A stretch of 64,000 nucleotides of DNA from Streptomyces sp. 840.1 (GCF_003751445.1 NZ_RJUU01000001.1:4531001-4595000); one strand, 5' to 3'. Positions 45,556-54,583 are shown, counted from the first letter of the stretch. Numbers and translations are program-made. Notes: generated from the sequence alone by a model not told the origin.

Positions 45556-48500
45556 GTGACCAAGCCGCCCTTCACGCACCTTCACGTCCACACCCAGTAC
45601 TCGCTGCTGGACGGTGCCGCGCGGCTCAAGGACATGTTCGAGGCGGCGAACACGATGGGCATGTCGCACATCGCGATGACCGACCACGGCAACCTGCACG
45701 GCGCCTACGACTTCTTCCATTCGGCCAAGAAGGCGAATGTGACGCCGATCATCGGGATCGAGGCCTACGTCGCCCCGGAGTCGCGCAAGCACAAGCGGAA
45801 GATCCAGTGGGGCCAGCCGCACCAGAAGCGCGACGACGTCTCCGGCTCCGGCGGTTACACCCACAAGACGATCTGGGCGTCCAACGCCAAGGGCCTGCAC
45901 AACCTCTTCAAGCTGTCCTCCGACGCCTACGCCGAGGGCTGGCTGCAGAAGTGGCCGAGGATGGACAAGGAGACGATCTCCCAGTGGTCCGAGGGCCTGA
46001 TCGCCTCCACCGGCTGCCCCTCCGGCGAGGTGCAGACCCGGCTCCGGCTCGGGCAGTTCGACGAGGCCGTGCAGGCCGCCTCCGACTACAAGGACATCTT
46101 CGGCGAGGGCAAGTACTTCCTGGAGCTGATGGATCACGGCATCGAGATCGAGCGCCGGGTCCGTGACGGGCTCCTGGAGATCGGCCGGAAGCTCGACATC
46201 CCGCCGCTGGTCACGAACGACTCGCACTACACCTACGCCAACGAGGCGACCGCGCACGACGCGCTGCTGTGCATCCAGACCGGCAAGAACCTCTCCGACC
46301 CGGACCGCTTCCGCTTCGACGGCACCGGCTACTACCTGAAGACGACGGACGAGATGTACGCCGTCGACTCCTCGGACGCCTGGCAGCAGGGCTGCGCCAA
46401 CACCCTGCTGGTCGCGCAGCAGATCGACACCACCGGGATGTTCGAGAAGCGCGACCTGATGCCGAAGTTCGACATCCCCGAGGGCTTCACGGAGATCACC
46501 TGGTTCCAGGAGGAGGTCCGGGTCGGCATGAACCGCCGTTTCCCGGGCGGTGTCCCCGACGACCGGCAGAAGCAGGTCGAGTACGAGATGGACATCATCA
46601 TCCAGATGGGGTTCCCGGGGTACTTCCTGGTCGTCGCGGACTTCATCATGTGGGCGAAGAACAACGGCATCGCGGTGGGCCCCGGCCGTGGTTCCGCCGC
46701 CGGTTCGATCGTCTCGTACGCGATGGGCATCACCGACCTCGACCCGATCGAGCACGGGCTGATCTTCGAGCGGTTCCTCAACCCCGAGCGTGTCTCCATG
46801 CCCGACGTCGACATCGACTTCGACGAGCGCAGGCGCGTCGAGGTGATCAGGTACGTGACCGAGAAGTACGGCGCCGACAAGGTCGCCATGATCGGCACCT
46901 ACGGCAAGATCAAGGCCAAGAACGCGATCAAGGACTCCGCCCGCGTCCTCGGCTACCCGTACGCGATGGGCGACCGGCTCACCAAGGCCATGCCCGCCGA
47001 CGTCCTCGGCAAGGGCATCGACCTCAACGGCATCACCGACCCCAAGCACCCGCGCTACAGCGAGGCGGGCGAGATCCGGGGGATGTACGAGAACGAGCCG
47101 GACGTCCAGAAGGTCATCGACACCGCGAAGGGCGTCGAGGGCCTGGTCCGGCAGATGGGCGTGCACGCCGCCGGCGTCATCATGTCCAGCGAGCCCATCG
47201 TCGACCACGCCCCGGTCTGGGTGCGGCACTCCGACGGCGTCACCATCACGCAGTGGGACTACCCGCAGTGCGAGTCGCTCGGCCTGCTCAAGATGGACTT
47301 CCTGGGGCTGCGCAACCTGACGATCATGGACGACGCCATCAAGATGGTGAAGTCCAACAAGGGCATCGACCTGGAGATGCTCGCCCTCCCGCTCGACGAC
47401 CCCAAGACCTACGAGCTGCTGTGCCGAGGCGACACGCTCGGCGTCTTCCAGTTCGACGGCGGGCCGATGCGTTCGCTGCTGCGCCAGATGCAGCCCGACA
47501 ACTTCGAGGACATCTCCGCCGTCTCGGCCCTGTACCGGCCGGGCCCGATGGGCATGAACTCGCACACGAACTACGCCGAGCGCAAGAACGGTCGCCAGGA
47601 GATCACCCCGATCCACCCGGAGCTGGAGGAGCCGCTCAAGGAGGTCCTCGGCCTCACCTACGGACTCATCGTCTACCAGGAGCAGGTCCAGAAGGCCGCC
47701 CAGATCGTCGCCGGGTACTCGCTCGGCGAGGCCGACATCCTGCGCCGCGTGATGGGCAAGAAGAAGGCCGACGAGCTGGCGAAGAACTTCGTCCTGTTCG
47801 AGGCCGGGGCCAAGAAGAACGGGTTCTCCGACGCCGCGATCAAGGCCCTGTGGGACGTGCTGGTCCCGTTCGCCGGGTACGCCTTCAACAAGGCGCACTC
47901 CTCCGCGTACGGCCTGGTCACCTACTGGACGGGCTACCTCAAGGCCAACTACCCCGCCGAGTACATGGCGGCGCTGCTGACCTCGGTCAAGGACGACAAG
48001 GACAAGTCCGCGGTCTACCTCAACGAGTGCCGCCGCATGGGCATCAAGGTGCTCCCGCCGAACGTCAACGAGTCCGAGTCGAACTTCGCCGCCCAGGGTG
48101 ACGACGTCATCCTCTTCGGGCTGACGGCCATCCGTAACGTCGGACAGAACGTCGTGGACTCGATCATCCGGTGCCGCAAGACGAAGGGGAAGTACAGCAC
48201 CTTCCCCGACTTCCTCGACAAGGTCGAGGCGGTCGTCTGCAACAAGCGGACCGTGGAGTCCCTCATCAAGGCAGGCGCCTTCGACGAGATGGGCCACACC
48301 CGCAAGGGGCTCGTCGCCCACCACGAACCCATGATCGACAACGTGGTGCAGGTCAAGCGCAAGGAGGCCGAGGGGCAGTTCGACCTCTTCGGCGGCGGTG
48401 AGGAGGACAGCGGCGAGCCGGGCTTCGGGCTCGACGTGGAGTTCTCGGACATCGAGTGGGAGAAGTCCTACCTGCTGGCGCAGGAGCGCGAGATGCTCGG

Positions 48501-49092
48501 GCTCTACGTCTCCGACCACCCGCTCTTCGGCATCGAGCACGTACTGAGCGACAAGTCAGACGCCGCGATCTCCCAGCTCATGGGCGGCGAGCACAGCGAC
48601 GGCGCGATCGTCACCGTGGGCGGCATCATCTCCGGCCTCCAGCGCAAGATGACCAAGCAGGGCAACGCCTGGGCCATCGCCACCGTCGAGGACCTCGCCG
48701 GTTCCATCGAGTGCATGTTCTTCCCCGCCACCTACCAGCTGGTCTCCACCCAGCTCGTCGAGGACACGGTCGTCTTCGTCAAGGGGCGGCTCGACAAGCG
48801 CGAGGACGTGCCCCGGCTCGTCGCCATGGAGATGCAGGTCCCCGACATCTCGAACGCGGGCACCAACGCCCCCGTGATCCTGACCATCCCCACGGTCAAG
48901 ATCACCCCGCCCATGGTCAGCCGGCTCGGCGAGGTGCTCAGCAGCCACCGCGGCGACACGGAGGTCCGGATCAGGCTCCAGGGCCCCCGCAAGACCACGG
49001 TGCTCCGGCTGGACCGGCACCGGGTGAAGGCCGATCCGGCGCTCTTCGGAGACCTGAAGGTGCTGCTCGGCCCGTCCTGCCTGGCCGGCTGA
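45556..49092 (+). CDS. dnaE: DNA polymerase III alpha subunit DnaE1
   Basis: 1178 residues from a GTG with GGAGGCACAG upstream. The PHP domain (about 5-280) starts HLHVHTQYSLLDGAAR. The Pol III catalytic domain contains GPGRGSAAGSIVSYAMGIT (about 375-393) and PDVDIDFDERRR, with Asp419 and Asp421 at the catalytic positions. The fingers, helix-hairpin-helix and OB domains follow; the OB domain (about 1010-1095) has VTVGGIISGLQRKMTKQGNAWAIATVEDL. The protein is the replicative DnaE1 length. It is followed by a strong terminator. A TAGACT at about 45468 may be a -10, without a good -35. Confidence 0.97.
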   Translation: MTKPPFTHLHVHTQYSLLDGAARLKDMFEAANTMGMSHIAMTDHGNLHGAYDFFHSAKKANVTPIIGIEAYVAPESRKHKRKIQWGQPHQKRDDVSGSGGYTHKTIWASNAKGLHNLFKLSSDAYAEGWLQKWPRMDKETISQWSEGLIASTGCPSGEVQTRLRLGQFDEAVQAASDYKDIFGEGKYFLELMDHGIEIERRVRDGLLEIGRKLDIPPLVTNDSHYTYANEATAHDALLCIQTGKNLSDPDRFRFDGTGYYLKTTDEMYAVDSSDAWQQGCANTLLVAQQIDTTGMFEKRDLMPKFDIPEGFTEITWFQEEVRVGMNRRFPGGVPDDRQKQVEYEMDIIIQMGFPGYFLVVADFIMWAKNNGIAVGPGRGSAAGSIVSYAMGITDLDPIEHGLIFERFLNPERVSMPDVDIDFDERRRVEVIRYVTEKYGADKVAMIGTYGKIKAKNAIKDSARVLGYPYAMGDRLTKAMPADVLGKGIDLNGITDPKHPRYSEAGEIRGMYENEPDVQKVIDTAKGVEGLVRQMGVHAAGVIMSSEPIVDHAPVWVRHSDGVTITQWDYPQCESLGLLKMDFLGLRNLTIMDDAIKMVKSNKGIDLEMLALPLDDPKTYELLCRGDTLGVFQFDGGPMRSLLRQMQPDNFEDISAVSALYRPGPMGMNSHTNYAERKNGRQEITPIHPELEEPLKEVLGLTYGLIVYQEQVQKAAQIVAGYSLGEADILRRVMGKKKADELAKNFVLFEAGAKKNGFSDAAIKALWDVLVPFAGYAFNKAHSSAYGLVTYWTGYLKANYPAEYMAALLTSVKDDKDKSAVYLNECRRMGIKVLPPNVNESESNFAAQGDDVILFGLTAIRNVGQNVVDSIIRCRKTKGKYSTFPDFLDKVEAVVCNKRTVESLIKAGAFDEMGHTRKGLVAHHEPMIDNVVQVKRKEAEGQFDLFGGGEEDSGEPGFGLDVEFSDIEWEKSYLLAQEREMLGLYVSDHPLFGIEHVLSDKSDAAISQLMGGEHSDGAIVTVGGIISGLQRKMTKQGNAWAIATVEDLAGSIECMFFPATYQLVSTQLVEDTVVFVKGRLDKREDVPRLVAMEMQVPDISNAGTNAPVILTIPTVKITPPMVSRLGEVLSSHRGDTEVRIRLQGPRKTTVLRLDRHRVKADPALFGDLKVLLGPSCLAG

Positions 49093-49145
49093 GCGGTCGT
49101 CCGCGCACGCCCGATCCGTACACGCACGCACGATCCGCGCACGCA

Positions 49146-49185
49146 CGAGAGGGGCGCTCCCGCAACAGCGGGTGCGCCCCTCTCG
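49146..49185 (+). terminator. Terminator of dnaE
   Basis: Perfect 12-bp outer arms (49146-49157 and 49174-49185) plus an inner cccgc-aaca-gcggg hairpin, 53 nt after the dnaE stop. The same hairpin lies beyond the minus-strand small gene. Confidence 0.8.
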
Positions 49186-49219
49186 GCTACCGGCCGGTGG
49201 CCGTACCGGAGAAGTCCGG

Positions 49220-49399
49220 TCAGTTGTGGCCGAAGCGCCGCTGATGCTTACGCGCAACATCGGCAGGGCTGCCCTGGGACTGGGCCTGAGGCTGGTTCTG
49301 CGACTCGAAAGCCGTGGACCGTGCCTCCTGCGCACCGCGCTCCGACTCGGTAGCGCGGTCCTGCGGGCTGCCCTGCTTGCGGTTCTTGTTCTTGGCCAT
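49220..49399 (-). CDS. Small hydrophilic protein, unknown function
   Basis: 59 residues from the ATG at 49399, which has a textbook AAGGAGG 8 nt upstream; the longer frame to 49471 is not supported. It begins MAKNKNRKQ and is rich in Lys, Arg, Gln, Asn and Ser, with no hydrophobic core, so it is probably disordered, or a small nucleic-acid binder. I recall similar small proteins in Streptomyces, without a name. It is convergent with dnaE across the terminator and divergent from the NYN gene. Confidence 0.7.
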   Translation of the reverse strand: MAKNKNRKQGSPQDRATESERGAQEARSTAFESQNQPQAQSQGSPADVARKHQRRFGHN

Positions 49400-49638
49400 G
49401 GTGTTCCTCCTTGGGGGGACTCTCGGGGCCAGGACCGATGTCAGATTCACATAATCGGATAAACATCGCATGTTGGATCATTACCGTGCGTAGCGAGGGG
49501 GTATGATGCGCCGTTTTCCGGATCCGCCACGCCGATGATCGAGTTCCGGCCGTTAACCCCCGCGTGGTCGGGCAGACTCGAAGGAAACCCCTGACCTGAG
49601 TGGACCCGTTCCCGAATTCCTGGAAGAGGGTGGAACGC

Positions 49639-50946
49639 GTGGACCGTTGCGTCGTCCTGGTGGACGCCGGATACCTGCTGGGCGCGGCCGCGAGCCTGCT
49701 GGCCGGAGAGCCCGCCCGTTCCCGCATCACCGTCGACCACGCGGCCCTGATCCAGGGGCTGAGGGAGCGCGCGGAGGCCGATACGGAGCAGCCGCTGCTG
49801 CGGATCTACTGGTTCGACGGGGCCCCCGACCGCGTACCCCAGCCCGAGCACCGCAGGCTGCGCGTCATGTCCCGGGTGACGGTTCGCCTGGGGGCCCTCA
49901 CCCGCAGTGACGGCCGCTGGGCGCAGAAGGGGGTCGACGCGGCGATGCACGCCGAGCTCACCGAGCTCGCCAGGAACCGCGCCTGCTCCGACGTGGTCCT
50001 GGTGACCGGCGACGGCGATCTGCTGCCCGGCCTGATGTCCGCCAAGGAACACGGCGTGGCCGTCCACCTCTGGGCGGTCCAGGCCGCCGACGGCGACTAC
50101 AACCAGTCCGAGGACCTCGTCGCCGAGGCCGACGAGCGGCGCGTGCTCGACCGGGCCTGGATCACCCGCGCGGTACGCGCCAAGGAGACCGGCGGTCCGT
50201 GCGCCCCGCCGCCCGTCGCCCGGAACGCCGAGATCGCCGCGATCCTCTCCGCCCCGCTGCCCGAGGCGGCCCTCGCGGCCTCCGCCGAGCGGGCCACCGA
50301 GGCCCAGGCCGAGGCCGCCCGCGACGGCGCTCCGGACCCCTCCGACGCATCGTCAGCGCACACCCCGCACAGCCACCCCGGCCGCGGCGTCCCCACCCCC
50401 AAGGACCTGGCCGGCACCCTGCGCGGCCCCGGCGCCCAGCCCGCCCAGCACCCCGCCCCGCCGCCCGCCAACGCCACCCTGCGCTGGTCCTCGGACCGGG
50501 GCTGGGTGGAGCGCGGCGGCCCCCTCGGCGAACCCCCGGAAACCGCGTCCCTCCCGACGCTGGCCCAGATCACCAGCGCGGAGCAGCGCTGGGCGGACCG
50601 CGAGGAGGACATCACCACGGTGGGCGGCGACCCGTTCGAGGTGGGCCAGGTCTTCGCCCGGCGCTGGATGGAACGGCTGCCGGAGACCGTCCATCTCCAG
50701 AAGCTGTCCACCATGTACCCCCGCGTCCCGCACCGCATCGACGGCGAACTGCTCCGGTACGCCGCCCGGTTCGGCCTCCTCGCGCACAAGGACGACCAGA
50801 TCGACGAGCACGACCGGTACGCGATCCGGGCGGGCTTCTGGCGCGAGATCGACGTACGCGCGGCAGCGGAGCACGCCCCGCCACTCCAGGAGAAGCCCGC
50901 CCCGTCGGCGGCACGCACGGAGAAGCCGGCGCCGGCGGGGGACTGA
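49639..50946 (+). CDS. NYN-domain (PIN-like) RNase-type protein
   Basis: 435 residues from the GTG at 49639 (GAGGG 8 nt upstream); an upstream GTG at 49600 has poorly spaced signals. The NYN domain (about 1-160) begins DRCVVLVDAGYLLGAAASLL, with the acidic catalytic positions in VLVDAGY, KGVDAAMHAEL and LVTGDGDLLPG. A Pro/Ala-rich linker (about 205-290) leads to a winged-helix-like C-terminal region (about 330-410) with VFARRWMERLPETVHLQKLSTMYPRVPHRIDGELLRYA. NYN proteins are metal-dependent RNases in many cases; activity is inferred, and the target unknown. Confidence 0.8.
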   Translation: MDRCVVLVDAGYLLGAAASLLAGEPARSRITVDHAALIQGLRERAEADTEQPLLRIYWFDGAPDRVPQPEHRRLRVMSRVTVRLGALTRSDGRWAQKGVDAAMHAELTELARNRACSDVVLVTGDGDLLPGLMSAKEHGVAVHLWAVQAADGDYNQSEDLVAEADERRVLDRAWITRAVRAKETGGPCAPPPVARNAEIAAILSAPLPEAALAASAERATEAQAEAARDGAPDPSDASSAHTPHSHPGRGVPTPKDLAGTLRGPGAQPAQHPAPPPANATLRWSSDRGWVERGGPLGEPPETASLPTLAQITSAEQRWADREEDITTVGGDPFEVGQVFARRWMERLPETVHLQKLSTMYPRVPHRIDGELLRYAARFGLLAHKDDQIDEHDRYAIRAGFWREIDVRAAAEHAPPLQEKPAPSAARTEKPAPAGD

Positions 50947-50974
50947 GAGCGCATCCCGGGCCGGACCGAGGGCG

Positions 50975-51232
50975 GTGCGGGGCGGCGTACCGTGGCAGCG
51001 TGGCAGACGAAGACCCGCGCGAAGCCCCTGGGCGGGCGACTTGATCCGTGACGAGGATGCCCGACGGCTCGGCATCGTCACCGGCGTACGGGGCGGCACC
51101 GTGTGGGTTCTGCGGCCGGAGCACGGAGGGGGCCGGTGGACCTCGGACCGGCCTGACCGCCTGACGGTCGTGACGCCGCGCGAGGAGATGCGGCACCGAC
51201 TGCGGATGCGCGCAAAGCCCCGGGCGTCATGA
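50975..51232 (+). CDS. Small protein, possibly frameshifted at its start
   Basis: An open frame of 85 residues from the GTG at 50975 ends at 51232. The well-formed part is DLIRDEDARRLGIVTGVRGGTVWVLRPEHGG. A second frame begins at the GTG at 51000 (MADEDPREAPG...), with a TACCGT six nt before it that fits a leaderless promoter, and stops at 51044. That start would fit a protein of this family if one base were added or two removed near 51033-51034. So the present gene may be a recent frameshift mutant, a sequencing error, or simply start at 50975. I do not recognise a function. Confidence 0.5.
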   Translation: MRGGVPWQRGRRRPARSPWAGDLIRDEDARRLGIVTGVRGGTVWVLRPEHGGGRWTSDRPDRLTVVTPREEMRHRLRMRAKPRAS

Positions 51233-51262
51233 GGGCGCCCGGACCCCGTACTCTCGTACCTC

Positions 51263-52279
51263 GTGAGTACGGGCACAGCACAGGCGCAGACGGCGAGCGG
51301 CACCGTGTGCGCGGTGCGGGACCTGGTCAAGACCTACCCCGCTGCCCGGGGGCGGCGCGGGACGCCCGCCACTCCCGAGGTACGCGCCACCGACGGCATC
51401 AGCCTCGACGTCCGGCGCGGTGAGATCTTCGGACTGCTCGGGCCCAACGGCGCCGGCAAGTCCACCCTCGTACGGCAGCTCACCGGGCTGATGCGGCCCG
51501 ACTCCGGCAGCGTCGACATGCTCGGCCACGACCTGGTGCGCCACCCCGAGCGGGCCTCGCGGCTGATCGGCTACCTGGGTCAGGAGTCGACCGCGCTGGA
51601 CGAGCTGACCGTGGCGCTCGCGGCCGAGACCACCGGGCGGCTGCGCGGACTGCCGGTACGGGACGCCCGTGCCGAGCGCGATGCCGTACTCGACGAACTC
51701 GGCCTCGGCGAACTCGCCGGCCGGCCGCTCAAGAAGCTATCCGGCGGGCAGCGGCGGCTCGCCTGCTTCGCGGCCGCGCTGGTCGGGGAGCGGCCGGTGC
51801 TCATCCTCGACGAGCCGACCACCGGCATGGACCCCGTCGCCCGGCGCGCCGTCTGGGCGGCCGTCGACCGGCGGCGGGCCGAGCGGGGTGCGACGGTGCT
51901 GCTGGTCACCCACAACGTCATCGAGGCCGAGACCGTACTGGACCGGGTCGCCGTCATCGACCGGGGCAAGGTCATCGCCTGCGACACCCCGGCCGGGCTC
52001 AAGGAGCAGGTCGCCGGCGAGGTCAGGGTGGAGCTGGTGTGGCGCGAGCGGGCACCGCTGGACGTGCCCGAGGTCGCGGCGCTGCGGGCGTCCGCGCAGG
52101 AGTCCGGGCGCCGCTGGGTGCTGCGGCTGGGGCCCGACGAGGCGCGGGCGGCGGTCGCCGCCGTGACCGGCGGGGAGGCCTTCGCCGCGCTCGACGACTT
52201 CACCCTGGCGACGCCCAGCCTGGAGGATGTCTATCTGGCGCTCGGCGGGGGCGCGACCAAGGGGCTGGTGAAGTCATGA
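51263..52279 (+). CDS. ABC transporter ATP-binding protein (ABC-2 type)
   Basis: 338 residues from a GTG; a TACTCT 8 nt before it fits a leaderless promoter. Complete nucleotide-binding motifs: Walker A GLLGPNGAGKST (about 58-69), signature LSGGQRRLACFAAALVG (about 159-175), Walker B PVLILDEPTTGMDP, and H-loop LLVTHN. The C-terminal 100 residues are a DrrA/NodI-type extension. It energises an exporter with the permease encoded next. The stop overlaps a 17-codon mini-ORF by ATGA. Substrate unknown; drug or lipid export is a guess. Confidence 0.92.
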   Translation: MSTGTAQAQTASGTVCAVRDLVKTYPAARGRRGTPATPEVRATDGISLDVRRGEIFGLLGPNGAGKSTLVRQLTGLMRPDSGSVDMLGHDLVRHPERASRLIGYLGQESTALDELTVALAAETTGRLRGLPVRDARAERDAVLDELGLGELAGRPLKKLSGGQRRLACFAAALVGERPVLILDEPTTGMDPVARRAVWAAVDRRRAERGATVLLVTHNVIEAETVLDRVAVIDRGKVIACDTPAGLKEQVAGEVRVELVWRERAPLDVPEVAALRASAQESGRRWVLRLGPDEARAAVAAVTGGEAFAALDDFTLATPSLEDVYLALGGGATKGLVKS

Positions 52280-52329
52280 CCGCGACGCGTGCGGCCGGGC
52301 AGGGACCGAACAGGAGCAGCGCCAGGTGA
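52276..52329 (+). other. Mini-ORF bridging the ABC ATPase and permease
   Basis: ATG at 52276 overlaps the ATPase stop (ATGA), the frame encodes MTATRAAGQGPNRSSAR, and its TGA (52327-52329) overlaps the permease GTG at 52326. The same arrangement is found between rsmH and ftsL at 12362-12418. Confidence 0.4.
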
Positions 52330-53195
52330 CGAGCATCGTTCGTACGGAGGCGGTGTCCGGGCAGTCCGGGCGGCCGGCACACCCCGGGCCGTCGGACAGC
52401 ACCGGCCGGGAACCCCTCGCCGACGGCCGGAGCGCCCAGCCCGCCGAGCTCGCCCCGAGGGCCCGGCTCTTCCCCTCGCTCGCGGCGGTCTACCGGGCCC
52501 AGCTCTCCCGGGCCAGGGTCGCCCGCATCCCGCTGCTCTTCGTGGCGACCTTCCAGTCCGTCGGGATCATGATCCTGATGCGCGGGGTCGTCGACGGCGG
52601 CTCGGAGGCGCGGGCCGTCGTGGCCGGGTCCAGCGTCCTGGTCGTCGCCTTCGTCGCGCTGAACCTGCTCGCCCAGTACTTCGGGCAGCTCCGGGCCGGC
52701 GGCGGGCTCGACCACTACGCGACGCTGCCCGTGCCGCCCGCCTCCGTGGTGCTCGGGGCGGCCGGGGCGTACGCCTCCTTCACCGTGCCCGGCACGGTCG
52801 TCACGGCGGTGGCGGGCAGCGTGCTCTTCGGGCTGCCGGTGACCCACCTGTGGGTGCTCGTCGCGGTCATCCCGCTGTCCGGCGCGGCCCTCTCGGGGCT
52901 CGGCGCCGCGCTCGGGCTGCTCGCGCCCCGGCAGGAGCTGGCCACGCTCCTGGGCCAGCTGGGCATGTCCGCGGCCCTGCTGCTGGGCGTCCTCCCGGCG
53001 AACCGGCTGCCGGAGCCGATCGGCTGGGCGCGCGACCTGCTGCCTTCCACCTACGGGGTCGAGGCGCTCGCCCGCTCCTTCGACGCCCACCCCGACTGGG
53101 CCCTCGTCACCCTCGACCTCGCCGTCTGCGCCGTCGTGGGCGTGCTCTCGCTGGCCGTGGCGACCTGGGCGTACCGCAGGGCAGCGGTCCGGTGA
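52326..53195 (+). CDS. ABC-2 type transporter permease
   Basis: 289 residues from the GTG at 52326 (AGGAG upstream). The first 50 residues are a hydrophilic Ser/Pro/Gly tail. Six membrane helices follow (FPSLAAVYRAQLSRARVARIPLLFVATFQ, AVVAGSSVLVVAFVALNLLA, SVVLGAAGAYASFTVPGTVVTAVAG, LWVLVAVIPLSGAALSGLGAALGLL, LATLLGQLGMSAALLLGVLPAN, LVTLDLAVCAVVGVLSLAVATWA). The LPSTYGVEALA segment is a common feature of this permease type. It pairs with the ATPase just upstream as a two-gene exporter. Confidence 0.88.
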   Translation: MTSIVRTEAVSGQSGRPAHPGPSDSTGREPLADGRSAQPAELAPRARLFPSLAAVYRAQLSRARVARIPLLFVATFQSVGIMILMRGVVDGGSEARAVVAGSSVLVVAFVALNLLAQYFGQLRAGGGLDHYATLPVPPASVVLGAAGAYASFTVPGTVVTAVAGSVLFGLPVTHLWVLVAVIPLSGAALSGLGAALGLLAPRQELATLLGQLGMSAALLLGVLPANRLPEPIGWARDLLPSTYGVEALARSFDAHPDWALVTLDLAVCAVVGVLSLAVATWAYRRAAVR

Positions 53196-53229
53196 GGCGC
53201 GGCACGGGGACGCCTGGCACGATGGCACG

Positions 53230-54021
53230 GTGACAGCACCTCTGACGCCGCCGCACCAGCCTTCCCCCCACGAGCCGTGGCAGACGCCGCAGAAGGGGGG
53301 CGGACCCGGCGGCTCCCATCCCCGGAACCTGCTGGAGTCACCGCAGGAGCGGGACCTCCGTACGGATCTGCGCCGGGCCGGGATCGTCTGCGCGGCCGTG
53401 ACGGTCGCCGGGGTCGCGCTCGGGCTGCTGTGGCTGTGGCTGGCGCCCCGGGTGCCGCTGATCTCCGACAACACCGCCGTCTTCCTGAGCGACAGCGAGG
53501 GCGAGGAGGCGATCGGGGCCGACGGAACGTTTGCGCTGCTCGCGCTGGCGTTCGGCGCGGTCTCCGCGGTCTTCGCCTTCCTCTTCCACCGGCGGGGCGG
53601 GATCGCTCTCGTCGTGGGCCTCGCGGTGGGCGGCATGCTCGGCTCGGTCCTGGCGTGGCAGCTCGGGACCCGGCTCGGGCCGACCGACGATGTCGTCGCC
53701 CACGCCCGCGAGGTCGGCAAGGGCGTGATCTTCGACGCGCCGCTCGAACTGCACGCGAAGGGGGCGTTGCTGGCGTGGTCGCTGGCGGCGATGGCCGTGC
53801 ATCTGGGGATGACGGCCATGTTCGGGCCGAGGGATCCGGAGCCGGAGTGGGGGGTCTACCACGGGCCGGGGGGCGCGCCGGTCTACGGGGCGAGCCCGTC
53901 GCCCACACCGTCGCCCTCGCCCGCGCCGCCTTCCGGGTCCTCGCCGGCCGCCGGGTCCTCGCCGTCCGGCGGGTCCGCGCCGTCGGAGCCGCCGTCGCCG
54001 GAGCCGCCCGCAGGGCCGTAG
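53230..54021 (+). CDS. DUF2567-like membrane protein
   Basis: 263 residues from a GTG, 34 nt after the permease gene. A Pro/Gly-rich N-terminus (1-44) precedes four membrane helices (about 48-67, 99-115, 122-142 and 180-198). The pattern LWLWLAPRVPLISD, an external charged segment, FALLALAFGAVSAVFAF and GIALVVGLAVGGMLGSVLAWQLG resembles DUF2567 of actinobacteria; I am fairly but not fully sure. The tail (about 215-263) is Pro/Ser/Gly-rich. It may accompany the ABC exporter. Function is unknown. Confidence 0.6.
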   Translation: MTAPLTPPHQPSPHEPWQTPQKGGGPGGSHPRNLLESPQERDLRTDLRRAGIVCAAVTVAGVALGLLWLWLAPRVPLISDNTAVFLSDSEGEEAIGADGTFALLALAFGAVSAVFAFLFHRRGGIALVVGLAVGGMLGSVLAWQLGTRLGPTDDVVAHAREVGKGVIFDAPLELHAKGALLAWSLAAMAVHLGMTAMFGPRDPEPEWGVYHGPGGAPVYGASPSPTPSPSPAPPSGSSPAAGSSPSGGSAPSEPPSPEPPAGP

Positions 54022-54076
54022 CGGGCCGGGAGCTCTGCGATTGGGGACGGAAACGGCCGGCCGGGAAGCAGCGCCC

Positions 54077-54583
54077 CTACGCGCCCCGGCCGATCGGCGC
54101 GAACACCGCGTCCGTCAGTGCTGCCAGGTCCGCGGGGGACAGCTCGACCTCAAGGCCGCGGCGGCCCGCCGAGACGCAGACCGTGGTGTGGGACCGCGCC
54201 GACGCGTCCAGCACCGTGGGCAGCCGCTTGCGCTGGCCCAGCGGGGAGATGCCGCCCAGGACGTAGCCCGTGGTGCGCTCCGCCGCCGCCGGGTCGGCCA
54301 TGGTGGCCCGCTTGCCGCCCGCTGCCGTCGCGAGGGCCTTGAGGTCCAGGGAACCGGCGACCGGGACGACCGCGACCGTCAGGTGACCGTCCACGTCGGC
54401 CACCAGGGTCTTGAAGACGCGGTCGGGGGAGACGCCCAGTGCCTCGGCCGCCTCCTCGCCGTAGGAGGCGGCGGCCGGGTCGTGCTCGTAGGCGTGCACC
54501 GTGAAGACCGCGCCGGCCGCGGTCAGCGCGACCGTGGCGGGGGTGGAGCCGGACTGGGACTGCTTCTTCGGCTTCTTCGCCAC
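54077..54583 (-). CDS. ybaK: YbaK/EbsC-family Cys-tRNA(Pro) deacylase
   Basis: 168 residues from a GTG. The family begins with a basic MAKKPKKQSQS tail, then TPATVALTAAGAVFTVHAYEHDPAAASYGEEAAEALGVSPDRVFKTLVADVDG (about 14-66). GKRATMADPAAAERTTGYVLGGISPLGQRKRLPTVLD is the characteristic block containing the YbaK motif. It clears cysteinyl-tRNA(Pro) or tRNA(Cys) mischarges. It is read opposite the DUF2567-like gene and shares its strand with the LON gene, 22 nt away. Confidence 0.92.
   Translation of the reverse strand: MAKKPKKQSQSGSTPATVALTAAGAVFTVHAYEHDPAAASYGEEAAEALGVSPDRVFKTLVADVDGHLTVAVVPVAGSLDLKALATAAGGKRATMADPAAAERTTGYVLGGISPLGQRKRLPTVLDASARSHTTVCVSAGRRGLEVELSPADLAALTDAVFAPIGRGA

Noticed and set aside
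45448..48540. A 1030-codon open frame on the minus strand opposite dnaE
   Set aside because: It lies fully antisense to dnaE, which has all its motifs. Long antisense frames are common in high-GC DNA; its translation is Val/Leu/Asp/Gly-rich with no domains.
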